Shown: positions 17,957-26,081, numbered from the stretch's first letter. The stretch is 64,000 nucleotides of DNA from Mycobacteroides sp. LB1 (GCF_013449725.1 NZ_JACCFF010000002.1:496001-560000), one strand, 5' to 3'. The notes: a model not told the origin generated them from the sequence alone. Translations and numbers: made by a program.

Positions 17957-18472
17957 TGCTTTCCCCTCTCACTCTTGAAAGATCAGAAAGGCCAGAACAT
18001 CGTCGTAAAGCACAATATCTCTTAATGTGCGAATGCGGCGGCGGAAGGATGTAGAGGCTGAGAATCCTCAAAAACGTCGCTACCTTCAACTTCCAGATCC
18101 CGGACTAGGGCCATCGATCGTCCCCGGTAACCACCATCAACGGGCATCCGTGCTTACCTCGGCCATGGACCGCAGCAGATGACGCAGAATGACGGCCCAT
18201 TCAGAAACGAAACTTCTCCACGGTTCCAATCTGCCCCGCGACTCATCTGCCGCCACTAAAACGTTCCAACATACTTGTTGAACGCTGCAGTTCAATCGGT
18301 AAACCCGAAGCTACCCAACCTAATACACCGCCATTACCCCACCAGGGCATTACGTCACGGTGACGAATGGATCTCGAATCACGTTGCCCCACAACATCTT
18401 CAATACGATCGTGGAAATCGGCTATCCGTTGTGTGTGATGCAAGGCCGCGCTGAACCAATGGCAAAGCGAGC
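17957..18472 (+). other. Intergenic stretch with repeat copy B
   Basis: No gene recognised. Contains the promoter side of the secreted-protein pair, the GACTCATCTGCCGCC segment (18240-18254) shared with 16727-16741, and repeat copy B (18311-18400). Confidence 0.45.
18311..18400. repeat. Dispersed repeat, copy B
   Basis: CTACCC start, palindrome CGTCAC-G-GTGACG at 18353-18365 and TTGCCCCACAACATCTT at 18384-18400, 31 bp after the palindrome start. Over the last 53 bases it matches copy A at about 43 positions. Confidence 0.65.
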
Positions 18473-19315
18473 CTATTTGAGGTGGTCGGCAAGTGCGCCT
18501 TCCTCGCCAAACAGTTTCTCTTGCCATGTGCGGACCAGCTCGGTGCGGTCGATGTCATTGGGGTGGAATCCAACTCGGTTGTATTCACGTATCCGTACTA
18601 GGAACTGGCGACTAAAGAACGGTGAGTGCCATACCGTATTGATACTCCGGATCAGCCGAATCGGATTGTACGTAGCACGATCCCTCAGCATGGAGATCGC
18701 GGTGGCACAGAACAGAGTCGCCATGCCACCGGCAATTAGCAGTCGCATCGTCCAGATTCGCATCGTTTCGGTTCCGCCGGCAACGCGGTAAACATCGAAT
18801 GCCACCGCCTTGTGTTCGCTCTCCTCCAACGCATGCCACAGCAAGATTGAGCGAACCTCGGTGTCACCCAAAAGTTCCCGAGCTTCCGGGTCTTCCAACA
18901 GGGTTTCCGCACCGGCCGCAGTGAAGTGTTCCAATGCGGCGGTCAACGCCAAGGAGTACAGCTTCGGCATGTGCCGGAATACTCGCGAAAGGTACTTCTG
19001 CACAAGCCATTCGATCCCGCGCGTTGGGTAACCCATCTCGTACAGTTGATCATTCAGAATCCGATGTTCGCGTCCATGGGTGATCTCCTGTCCGGTGAAC
19101 CCCCGCACTGCGGCCTGCAACTCCGGCTCCGTGACCTGAGCCGAGAAATGCTGCACCGACCGGATGAAGAACTCCTCCCCCTCGGGAAACACCGCGGAGA
19201 GAACGGCAACCATGTGACTCATGATCAGGTCGCCCTTGACGTAGTGACGATCCAACGTTCCAGCCGAGTATCTGAACGCAACACGGCGAACCCTAATCTG
19301 ATTCTGCATAGCCAC
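18473..19315 (-). CDS. Metal-dependent hydrolase (PF10118-like), ferritin-like fold
   Basis: A 280-residue protein of the family usually called predicted metal-dependent hydrolase. Conserved acidic/His positions appear as GQEITHGREH, ALEHFTAAGAE and LLWHALEESEHKAVAFDVY, which look like a di-metal helical bundle. A C-terminal membrane-like segment is RLLIAGGMATLFCATAI. The GTG at 19315 has GGAGG five bases upstream; the ATG at 19309 is the alternative, and the frame stays open to 19411 without a better start. The true reaction of this family is not known. It lies between repeat copies B and C. Confidence 0.75.
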   Translation of the reverse strand: MAMQNQIRVRRVAFRYSAGTLDRHYVKGDLIMSHMVAVLSAVFPEGEEFFIRSVQHFSAQVTEPELQAAVRGFTGQEITHGREHRILNDQLYEMGYPTRGIEWLVQKYLSRVFRHMPKLYSLALTAALEHFTAAGAETLLEDPEARELLGDTEVRSILLWHALEESEHKAVAFDVYRVAGGTETMRIWTMRLLIAGGMATLFCATAISMLRDRATYNPIRLIRSINTVWHSPFFSRQFLVRIREYNRVGFHPNDIDRTELVRTWQEKLFGEEGALADHLK

Positions 19316-19592
19316 CCACACCTCCGCACCATTGGCCGTGCTCCAATATTCTGGTATCAACGGTATATCCAACTTGAACAGTGCACAAGCGTTCACTGAA
19401 ATTAGATGCATATGTGCACCAAAAATGAGAGTGAAGACGGCCTCAGATGTTGGCCTGTGGAGTTAATCATCTGATACTTCTGGACTCCTACCGGACGATG
19501 AAAGATGTTCGCCCCAAGTCGATCTCACGCCACCCGCTTATCGAAGTTTGCCCACGGCCCACCGCCCGACGAGTCGGCCTCGAAGCCGCCGG

Positions 19593-20261
19593 CTAGCGAG
19601 GATCGGGCACAGCCGTAGCGGTTACTCGCGCGAGAGGAAAGACTTTGCGGAGGATTTGGAGGTCACCTTGGAGGCTGCTCGCAGCGAGCGCCTGGTCGAT
19701 CGTGAGGGCGCCGGCCGCGAGCCCAAGAACGATCTCTGGTGCGGCCGTGAGAATTGCGCCCGGCTGGCAGTGGTCCTGGACTACACGCGGGCCGTCCCTG
19801 TCGACCCGCAGGACGGTGAGGGAACCCTCGATTTCGAAACCGAGTTCGATCGAGGGCTTCGCGGTTACACCGCGAAGCAGCGCCGGCAGCGCGACTGCCA
19901 GCCAGCGCGGTTGAAACGAATCGCCGTCACGTCCTCTCATCATCAATGGGGCGCCCCACCTCGCAAGCGCTTCGATGGGTTCGCGAAGCCCCGCGCCCCA
20001 CGGCGTCAGGGTATAGACGACTCCTACGTCCCCTAGGCGCCGTTCGACAATTCCGACGGCCTCCAGGGTTCGCAATCGTTCCGCCAGGAGATTGGTGGCT
20101 ATTCCCCGTAAGGACGCAACGAGCTGGTTGAAGCGCATTGGACTGGCGAGCAGCTCGCGCACGATCAACAGGTTCCAGCGGTCGCCAACGATATCCAAGG
20201 CCCGCGAGACACCACAGAACTGTCCGTAGGAACGACCGACATTATGCTTGACCTTTTCCAT
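19593..20261 (-). CDS. HxlR family transcriptional regulator with C-terminal extension
   Basis: A 222-residue regulator. Residues 1-110 are an HxlR-type winged helix with the CGVSRALDIVGDRWNLLIVRELL signature. The extra about 110 residues look like an SCP2-like sterol-carrier domain (GFEIEGSLTVLRVDRDGP), a known arrangement in actinobacteria that could sense a hydrophobic ligand. A -10 element ends eight bases before the ATG, so the message is probably leaderless, and a palindrome overlaps it. Divergent from the DUF1761 gene, its likely target. Confidence 0.85.
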   Translation of the reverse strand: MEKVKHNVGRSYGQFCGVSRALDIVGDRWNLLIVRELLASPMRFNQLVASLRGIATNLLAERLRTLEAVGIVERRLGDVGVVYTLTPWGAGLREPIEALARWGAPLMMRGRDGDSFQPRWLAVALPALLRGVTAKPSIELGFEIEGSLTVLRVDRDGPRVVQDHCQPGAILTAAPEIVLGLAAGALTIDQALAASSLQGDLQILRKVFPLARVTATAVPDPR

Positions 20262-20265
20262 TTGA

Positions 20266-20280
20266 CTTGATTATATCAAG
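20266..20280. promoter_or_regulatory. HxlR operator candidate overlapping a leaderless promoter
   Basis: CTTGAT-TAT-ATCAAG is a perfect 6-3-6 palindrome. On the minus strand TATAAT (20275 to 20270) lies inside it, eight bases before the regulator's ATG at 20261. Binding would stop the regulator's own transcription and probably that of the divergent DUF1761 gene. Confidence 0.55.
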
Positions 20281-20348
20281 TGACGCTGAGATGCCGCCGC
20301 GCAAAGCGAACATCTCGCCCGGTGTTTCGACGATCAAGGAGCCACGAC

Positions 20349-20756
20349 ATGGAAATCAACTGGCTGGCCGCCGCGCCCGCATTGGTGGTCGGCATGGCCG
20401 TAGCCGCCGCGTGGTACAGCAAGATCGGCTTTGGACTCGTTTGGTGGAAGCTGACAGGCATAACTCCGGAACAGTCCAAGAAGGCCAGCAGAAGGAACAT
20501 GGTCCAGCTCCTCGTCGCGAACGGCGTCACAGCGGTCGGGCTGGCGGCTGGCATCGGAATCGCGGCGGCGGCGTTTGGTGATGATTCAGTGTGGCTGGCG
20601 TTGTTGGTTGGTTCCGCGGCGTGGTTGACCTTCTCGGCCACCACGCTCCTGCAGCACAACGCTTTCGAGCTGAAGCCCCCGAAGTTGACCCTCCTCAACA
20701 GCGGCTATCAGCTGGTGTTGTTCCTCAGCATGGCGCTGGTGATTGGGGCGCTTTAG
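20349..20756 (+). CDS. DUF1761 family membrane protein
   Basis: A 135-residue protein with about four membrane helices (ALVVGMAVAAAWYSKIGFG, LLVANGVTAVGLAAGIGIAAAAFG, LALLVGSAAWLTFSA, GYQLVLFLSMALVIGAL). The start is set by CAAGGAG seven bases upstream. The family is widespread and without known function. It is divergent from the HxlR regulator at 87 bp and is its likely target. Confidence 0.8.
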   Translation: MEINWLAAAPALVVGMAVAAAWYSKIGFGLVWWKLTGITPEQSKKASRRNMVQLLVANGVTAVGLAAGIGIAAAAFGDDSVWLALLVGSAAWLTFSATTLLQHNAFELKPPKLTLLNSGYQLVLFLSMALVIGAL

Positions 20757-20760
20757 GCAC

Positions 20761-20850
20761 CTACCCCCCACCAGCAGCCCTCCCCCACAACTGCGGTCAT
20801 TTTGTCACGGCGACGAATGTACAATGAGTTACGCTGCCCCACAGCCTTTT
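20761..20850. repeat. Dispersed repeat, copy C, running into the DinB gene
   Basis: CTACCC start, degenerate palindrome TGTCAC-G-GCGACG at 20803-20815 and CTGCCCCACAGCCTTTT at 20834-20850, 31 bp after the palindrome start. It fills the gap between two convergent genes, and its last 22 bases encode the C-terminus and stop of the DinB protein. Confidence 0.6.
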
Positions 20851-21326
20851 TGGTGAATCTGCTCCCGGAGGATGTCACCGTGACCTGCGTGCCTGGCGAA
20901 TTCTTCGATCATGGAGAGCAGGGTCCACCGCATGCTGACCTTGCCCTCACGGGGATTGTCCTTGGTGTCGTCGAGATCGAAGCGGGACGCGATCACACGT
21001 GATCGTTCACTTGCGCGCTCGAACTCGGCGATGACGTCGGTCAGCGACTCATCGTCGGCGACGGCGAAGGTACCCTCGTCTCGCTTGGAGTATCCGTCGC
21101 ATTCGAATTCCTCGAGTCCTGCCCAGAACCGTTGGAACCAAATCCGTTCCGCGGCGGCGGCGTGCTTGATCAATGAAATCGGTGTCGTCAGCGACGTCAC
21201 CAGTCGTCGACGCGCGTCGGCATCGGTCAGGCCGCGGACGGTTTCGATCAGCGCTTCACGGTTGTGGTCGAGCATGTCCTCGATAATCACTCGCTCAGTG
21301 CCGTTGGTAATTCGGTTGGTAATCAT
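20829..21326 (-). CDS. DinB family (DUF664-like) protein
   Basis: A 165-residue four-helix-bundle protein. The three metal-binding His of the DinB/YfiT-like fold are visible as His55 (SLIKHAAAAERIWFQRF), His146 and His149 (EEFARHAGHGDILREQI). Such proteins include mycothiol- and bacillithiol-dependent transferases; this one could be a thiol S-transferase, but a substrate cannot be read. Its last residues (HQKGCGAA) are encoded by the dispersed repeat, which may have replaced the original C-terminus. Confidence 0.82.
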   Translation of the reverse strand: MITNRITNGTERVIIEDMLDHNREALIETVRGLTDADARRRLVTSLTTPISLIKHAAAAERIWFQRFWAGLEEFECDGYSKRDEGTFAVADDESLTDVIAEFERASERSRVIASRFDLDDTKDNPREGKVSMRWTLLSMIEEFARHAGHGDILREQIHQKGCGAA

Positions 21327-21599
21327 GGACTTTCACTCCATTCTGTTGTCTGATTGAGACCCATTCGGTCGGTATCGGTGAGGCTGAAACGCGAAGTGGC
21401 GGTTCGGCGATCGATCTCCGAAGAGCGACGATGCATCGGTCGTCAGAGAGAACCGAGAAGTAAGAGGGGCATACGATCCGCTCGCCGCGCGGATTGCGGA
21501 CTGAGCGTGGGTATTACGGGCCTGCATCGACATGGCAGCCCGTGCCTGCCCGGCGGCACTGCCGCTTAGAGTGAGTGTGTCATAGATTTTGGTGCAGCC

Positions 21600-22412
21600 C
21601 TAGTCGCGGGCAAGCTCGCGTAGTTCCGGCTCTGGGTCCCCATCGAGTGCTGTAGCACGAATATTGCGGTACCCGAAGGCGATACCGACGATGATCGCGG
21701 CCAGGAGCGCTGCAGAAGTACCCCAGGTTCCGAGTGCCAAGCCGCCTTTCTCCAACGGCTTGGACAGGAAGTCGCCGACCGTAGCCCCCAGGGGCCGTGT
21801 GAGGATGAATGCCGCCCAGAACAGGAGAACGCCGGAGATATTGGTGAGATAGTGGGCGGCCAGGATGGCAGCCATGATGGTGCCGATTAGCGCGGCGCTG
21901 CCCCAGTAGCCCAGCCCGGAGCTGTCGGCAAGGTAGTCGCCCAATGAGGTACCCAGGGTGTTGGAGAGCAAGATGGCTGCCCAGTAGAGCCCTTCACCGC
22001 GCAGGGTGCTGATGTTGGCGACGTTGAAGGTTTCGCGGGTCAGTTTCCAGACCAGGAACACGACGGCCAATCCGGTGATCAACAGAGCCGCCCCAACGCC
22101 GTAACCCAGGCCGCCATCGGTGTCGGTGTCCGAGCCGGGACCACGGTTGATCAGGTCGGACATCGTCGTCCCCGCGGTACTGGTCGCTGCGATCACCGTC
22201 CAGTACAGGGCGGGATGAAACTGGCGGGCACGCAGCTGAGCAACCAGACTCACCAGGAAGATCGCGAGGAACAAGATCGAGGCGGCCGCATAGCCAAGCC
22301 CCAGGGTTTGGGCGATCAAGTCTCCGCCCGTCTCCCCGAGCGTGGTCGCGGCAATCTTCAGGACCCAGAACAACACTGTGACCTGAGGAAGCTTGTAACT
22401 CGATACAGCCAT
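21600..22412 (-). CDS. COG4705-type multi-pass membrane protein
   Basis: A 270-residue membrane protein with about eight helices and four related motifs: TTLGETGGD, GTTMSDLI, NTLGTSLGDYLAD and RPLGATVGDFLSK. This internal repetition is typical of the COG4705 membrane-anchored family, whose function is unknown. The ATG at 22412 is chosen because the frame's earlier GTG (22457) lies within the predicted -10 of its promoter. That promoter has a tandem CGCTGAG box identical in layout to the one before the sensor-kinase partner gene, so it is probably a target of the adjacent two-component system. Confidence 0.75.
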   Translation of the reverse strand: MAVSSYKLPQVTVLFWVLKIAATTLGETGGDLIAQTLGLGYAAASILFLAIFLVSLVAQLRARQFHPALYWTVIAATSTAGTTMSDLINRGPGSDTDTDGGLGYGVGAALLITGLAVVFLVWKLTRETFNVANISTLRGEGLYWAAILLSNTLGTSLGDYLADSSGLGYWGSAALIGTIMAAILAAHYLTNISGVLLFWAAFILTRPLGATVGDFLSKPLEKGGLALGTWGTSAALLAAIIVGIAFGYRNIRATALDGDPEPELRELARD

Positions 22413-22455
22413 GAACCCGCCAAGTCTGTCGTAGGTATCAACGATTTCCGTCCGC

Positions 22456-22490
22456 ACCGTAGCCGCAGAGCGCTGAGGATCCGCTGAGAA
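22456..22490 (-). promoter_or_regulatory. Tandem response-regulator box plus -10, COG4705 gene
   Basis: CGCTGAG-N4-CGCTGAGAA at 22471-22490 (direct repeats, 11 bp period). Read on the minus strand it is followed after 9 bases by TACGGT (22461-22456), a -10 element, with no -35. The box therefore takes the -35 position, as at promoters activated by OmpR/PhoB-type regulators. The same layout occurs at 25411-25445. Confidence 0.6.
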
Positions 22491-22601
22491 GCAAGAGGTT
22501 TTCGACGCTCAGCGTCTTCACAGCAACCAGGTGCGAACCTGATGTCATCACCGGGCGATTTCAACCCGATAAACCAGGTGTCTACGGAAAGGCCAGATGT
22601 C

Positions 22602-22763
22602 ATGAATTCCCGGCGAGAAGCAGCAACCTTGATCGTTGGCGCCCTGATGCTGTTCGGGGCGGCCGCAACCGTGGCCGAAGCACAAGAGCGGGCACACGAG
22701 CGCGCAACTACATCGGTGAGTGAACCTGCACTGGCGCCGAGCACCACGCATCCGGGACTGTAA
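22602..22763 (+). CDS. Small exported or membrane-anchored peptide
   Basis: A 53-residue protein: MNSRREAATLIVGALMLFGAA then a polar tail rich in Ala, Thr and Pro. GGAAAGG nine bases upstream sets the ATG at 22602. One signal or anchor helix ends near ATVAEA, a plausible signal-peptidase site. It lies 42 bp before the response regulator on the same strand. Unknown function; possibly an accessory of the two-component system. Confidence 0.5.
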   Translation: MNSRREAATLIVGALMLFGAAATVAEAQERAHERATTSVSEPALAPSTTHPGL

Positions 22764-22805
22764 GACTAACGGCGGCGGCCAGGTCGGCTCCCGGAAAGGT
22801 GCACG

Positions 22806-23483
22806 GTGCGGGTTCTGCTCGTCGAGGATGAACCGCTGCTAGCGGAAACGGTAACCGCCGGTCTGCGGGCCGAGGGGTTCGTCGTGGTCACGGTCGGCAA
22901 CGGGGTGGACGGGTTGTGGCAGGCCACCAACGAACAATTTGACGTGATCGTGTTGGACATCATGCTTCCGGGCCTCAACGGCTACGAGGTGCTGCGCAAG
23001 ATGCGGGCCGCCGAAGTGTGGACTCCGGTGCTGATGCTCACCGCCAAAGACGGCGACTACGACCAGACCGACGCCTTCGATCTAGGCGCCGATGACTATC
23101 TCACAAAGCCTTTCTCGTTCATGGTGCTCACCGCGCGCCTACGCGCTCTGGTGCGCCGCGGAGCACCCAAACGCCCGGTAGTGCTCACCGCAGGCGAGGT
23201 GTCGCTCGATCCCACTCGCAAGGTCGTCGAGCGGGCCGGCATACCGGTGTCATTGACACCGCGCGAGTACGGTCTACTGGAATACCTGCTGCGCAATAAA
23301 GACACCGCGGTCACGAAAACCGATATCCTGCAAAATGTTTGGGATAGCCACTACGACGGCCCGGACAACGTGGTCGAGGTGTATGTGGGCTATCTGCGCC
23401 GCAAGATCGGCGCCCACTTGATCATCACAGTCCGCGGTGCGGGCTATCGGCTCGAATCGGGCGAATTCGCCAACGGCAACTGA
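22806..23483 (+). CDS. OmpR/PhoB family response regulator
   Basis: A 225-residue regulator. Receiver domain: acidic pair Glu7/Asp8, phospho-acceptor Asp51 (VIVLDIMLPG), Thr79 and Lys101 (DYLTKPFS). The C-terminal winged helix (about 125-220) has the expected SLTPREYGLLEYLLRN and VEVYVGYLRRKI. Its gene is convergent with the kinase gene and overlaps it by 40 bases at the 3' ends, unlike the usual co-directional order. It is the natural candidate to bind the two CGCTGAG boxes nearby. Confidence 0.92.
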   Translation: MRVLLVEDEPLLAETVTAGLRAEGFVVVTVGNGVDGLWQATNEQFDVIVLDIMLPGLNGYEVLRKMRAAEVWTPVLMLTAKDGDYDQTDAFDLGADDYLTKPFSFMVLTARLRALVRRGAPKRPVVLTAGEVSLDPTRKVVERAGIPVSLTPREYGLLEYLLRNKDTAVTKTDILQNVWDSHYDGPDNVVEVYVGYLRRKIGAHLIITVRGAGYRLESGEFANGN

Positions 23484-24856
23484 ACGGTCATCACCGTTCC
23501 GCCGCCAAGGCGGTCACCAATGTCCACCGTGCCATCATGTGCGGCAACGATTTCGGCGACGATCGCCAACCCGAGCCCGCTGCCACCGCCCTGCCGTGAG
23601 CGATCGGCATCCAGGCGCACGAATCGTTCAAACACCCGGTCCCTCTCGGCAAGCGGGATACCCGGCCCGTCATCGGACACCTGCAGATATGCGCTGCCGC
23701 CATCGGCATGCACCACAATCGAGACTTCCGTGGCGGCATGCCGAGCCGCGTTATCGGCAAGATTGCGCAGCACCCGCGACACACCAAGCGCATCACCGAC
23801 CACCTTGACCGGCGCCAGCCGCGCCGAAACCTGTAGCGGGGTTTCACGTTTAAGCCGCGCCACCTCGACCCCGGCCAAATCATCGAAGTCGATCTCGGCG
23901 CGGCGCATCGGCAGCCCATGCTCATCGGCCCGGGCTAGCAACAGCAGATCCTCCACCAACGACTGCATACGGTGAGCCTCGGGCAACAACGCCGTCTGCA
24001 CCAGGGTTCTGTCGAACACCTCGGGGTGTGTCTGCGCGATCTCCAGCGCCGAAATCACCGTCGCCAACGGGCTTCTCAACTCATGCGAGGCGTCCCCGAC
24101 GAACCGACGCTGTGCCGCGTGCCCGGCTTCGATCCGGCTGAGCATCTCGTTCATCGTCACGGCCAGCGCCGAGATCTCATCGGCACGGTCAGGCACCGGC
24201 ACACGCTCACCCAGATCAGAGGTGCTGATCTGGGTGACTCGGGAACGAATCGCGTCCACGGATCGTAATGACCGCCCCACCAGTAGATACGTCGCCACCG
24301 CCGCGACCACGGCGACGACCGGTGCGGTGATCGCCAGCATCGTCGCGACCGTCGACACCATCGACTCGATCGGCTCAATACCGCCACCCACCAACACCGT
24401 GTACTGGCCCTTACGGCCACTGACCGTCGCGGTGGCGACCCGAATGTCATCGTCGGAAGTGGCCGGAACACCCACCTGCGGATCACGAGATTTTCTGTCT
24501 TGCAACGTCATCAACGGCTCTTCGGATGCCGATCCCGAACGTCGCACCACTTCGCCGCTGCTGTCGATGACCTGAACAGCCACGATCCGCTGATCGGTGG
24601 CCAGCAGCACCGATTCCAGCTCATCCGGCGGTTCCTTACGCAGCCGCTCAGCCACTGCAGCGGCGCGAGCCTTGGCCGCATCATCGACATCAGCACACAT
24701 CGAGCGGTACAACAAAGCCACCGAGGCCGCGCCCACGATCACCAGGCTGGCCAGCACCACCACCGCCGCCACCAGCGCCGAACGGATCGCGATCCCACCA
24801 CACCAACGCCGCAACCGACCGAGCACTGCAAGCATGACCATGCGGACTTTCACCAT
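23444..24856 (-). CDS. Sensor histidine kinase
   Basis: A 470-residue membrane kinase taking the ATG at 24856. Order: membrane helix 1 (about 23-50), an extracytoplasmic sensor of about 120 residues, membrane helix 2 (about 171-193), HAMP, a dimerisation domain with the H-box FVGDASHELRSPL (His258), then the ATPase domain with RNLADNAARHA, DDGPGIP and GGSGLGLAI. The partner is the convergent response regulator; the small His/acid-rich membrane protein upstream is probably in its operon and may assist sensing. The signal is unknown. An in-frame ATG 21 codons earlier is an alternative start. Confidence 0.9.
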   Translation of the reverse strand: MVKVRMVMLAVLGRLRRWCGGIAIRSALVAAVVVLASLVIVGAASVALLYRSMCADVDDAAKARAAAVAERLRKEPPDELESVLLATDQRIVAVQVIDSSGEVVRRSGSASEEPLMTLQDRKSRDPQVGVPATSDDDIRVATATVSGRKGQYTVLVGGGIEPIESMVSTVATMLAITAPVVAVVAAVATYLLVGRSLRSVDAIRSRVTQISTSDLGERVPVPDRADEISALAVTMNEMLSRIEAGHAAQRRFVGDASHELRSPLATVISALEIAQTHPEVFDRTLVQTALLPEAHRMQSLVEDLLLLARADEHGLPMRRAEIDFDDLAGVEVARLKRETPLQVSARLAPVKVVGDALGVSRVLRNLADNAARHAATEVSIVVHADGGSAYLQVSDDGPGIPLAERDRVFERFVRLDADRSRQGGGSGLGLAIVAEIVAAHDGTVDIGDRLGGGTVMTVQLPLANSPDSSR

Positions 24857-24930
24857 CGGTCCAGACCTCGCGCCGTCGTGTCCGGATGCCGCATCACGCA
24901 CAACGACCACATCCAACAATCATGCAGGTG

Positions 24931-25404
24931 CTAAGACCGCCCAGATACTGGCGGTATCGGCATAGGCGCTACCGGGGACGTGGCTGACGGCCGGTCACCA
25001 CGATCGGGAGCCGGGCGTACATCATCACTGGACTTACTGTCGTCATCGTTCCGGCGTTCGACCTCATCGGAGTCGCGGCCTCGATGTTCGCCACCTTCAT
25101 GTTCACGATCTGCACCATCGCGTTCGTATGAACGAGACTCGCCATGGCCGTGACCATCTCGGCCATACTCATCCCCGAACTCGCTACCGGCCCAAACGCC
25201 CGCACCAAATGTCAGCGCCAACACGGCCACAACGGCGGCCGCAGCTCCCGCGATCGTCAACGACCGCATGAGCGGCCCACGCCGCCTCATACCAGGTGCC
25301 TGCGCCGGACCGGTGGTGCCAGCGGTCGGTATCGGGTCGCTGATATCGAGATTCGGATCAGCAGGTTGTTCAGGCGATTCGCTCGCATCATCAATATTGG
25401 ACAT
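24931..25404 (-). CDS. Single-pass membrane protein with His/acid-rich outer tail
   Basis: A 157-residue protein with a 45-residue cytoplasmic part, one membrane helix (about 48-72) and a strongly charged outer segment at 78-135 with repeated Gly-His, Glu-His and Asp/Glu runs, then a Pro-rich end. The His/acid content suggests binding of metal ions or cationic compounds, but this is inference. It is first in an apparent operon with the kinase. The ATG at 25404 sits six bases after a -10 element, so the message is probably leaderless. I do not recognise a named family. Confidence 0.7.
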   Translation of the reverse strand: MSNIDDASESPEQPADPNLDISDPIPTAGTTGPAQAPGMRRRGPLMRSLTIAGAAAAVVAVLALTFGAGVWAGSEFGDEYGRDGHGHGESRSYERDGADREHEGGEHRGRDSDEVERRNDDDSKSSDDVRPAPDRGDRPSATSPVAPMPIPPVSGRS

Positions 25405-25410
25405 GCCGCA

Positions 25411-25445
25411 ACAATGCCCACGAGCCGCTGAGACTTCGCTGAGAA
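25411..25445 (-). promoter_or_regulatory. Tandem response-regulator box plus -10, kinase operon
   Basis: CGCTGAG-N4-CGCTGAGAA at 25426-25445, then on the minus strand 9 bases and CATTGT (25416-25411) as -10, then six bases to the ATG at 25404. Box sequence and box to -10 distance are the same as at 22456-22490, which argues for one regulator. Confidence 0.6.
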
Positions 25446-25673
25446 CGGGCGCCCGGCAGCACGCCAGCTAGTTACTGCGTTTGGTGCCCGTGATCATCAT
25501 GAAGGGCGTGCCAGGGATTCGCCTGACGGCGGTTTCGCCTGGTCAGACGGCCCAGCCAGCGAGAAGCCTAGAAAGTTCAACGGCGGATGTCGAGAACGGC
25601 GCGATGGCTCCGTCCTGGGGGTGAACGACCAACTAGGGTCAGTGGTCCGGAGGGACCAGATTGGAGTGAAGTC

Positions 25674-26081
25674 ATGGCGAAGTACCTGTTGCTCAAGCAT
25701 TATCGAGGTGCGCCGGCGGCCGTCAACTGCGTGCCGATGGACCAGTGGACGCCAGCCGAGATTCAGGCGCACATCCAATACATGAACGACTTCGCGGAAC
25801 GGTTGGAAGGCACTGGCGAGTTCGTCGACGGCCAGGGCCTGGCACCGGAGGGTGTCTGGGTCCGCTCCGACGGCGAGGGCAAGCCCCCGGTGACCGACGG
25901 CCCATTCGCCGAGACCAAGGATTTGATCGCGGGCTGGATGATCATCGATGTCGACTCCTACGAGCGCGCCGTCGAGCTTGCCGGGGAATTGTCCGCCGCG
26001 CCCGGCGCCGGCGGCGAACCTATCCACGAGTGGCTCGAGGTTCGGCCGTTCATGACCGCCCCGCCGACCGTCACCGACTAG
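25674..26081 (+). CDS. YCII/DGPF domain protein, ECF42 partner
   Basis: A 135-residue protein of the YciI-related family: MAKYLLLKHYRG, then a run containing PPVTDGPFAETKDLIAGWMIIDVDS, where DGPF is the name-giving motif of DGPF proteins. GGAG seven bases upstream sets the start. Its stop is immediately followed by the ATG of a sigma factor. DGPF-sigma pairs are the hallmark of the ECF42 group; the DGPF protein has no proven biochemical function. Confidence 0.88.
   Translation: MAKYLLLKHYRGAPAAVNCVPMDQWTPAEIQAHIQYMNDFAERLEGTGEFVDGQGLAPEGVWVRSDGEGKPPVTDGPFAETKDLIAGWMIIDVDSYERAVELAGELSAAPGAGGEPIHEWLEVRPFMTAPPTVTD

Noticed and set aside
22413..22457. GTG start at 22457 for the COG4705 protein
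   Set aside because: The codon lies within the -10 hexamer predicted from the layout shared with 25411-25445, so it would not be on the transcript.
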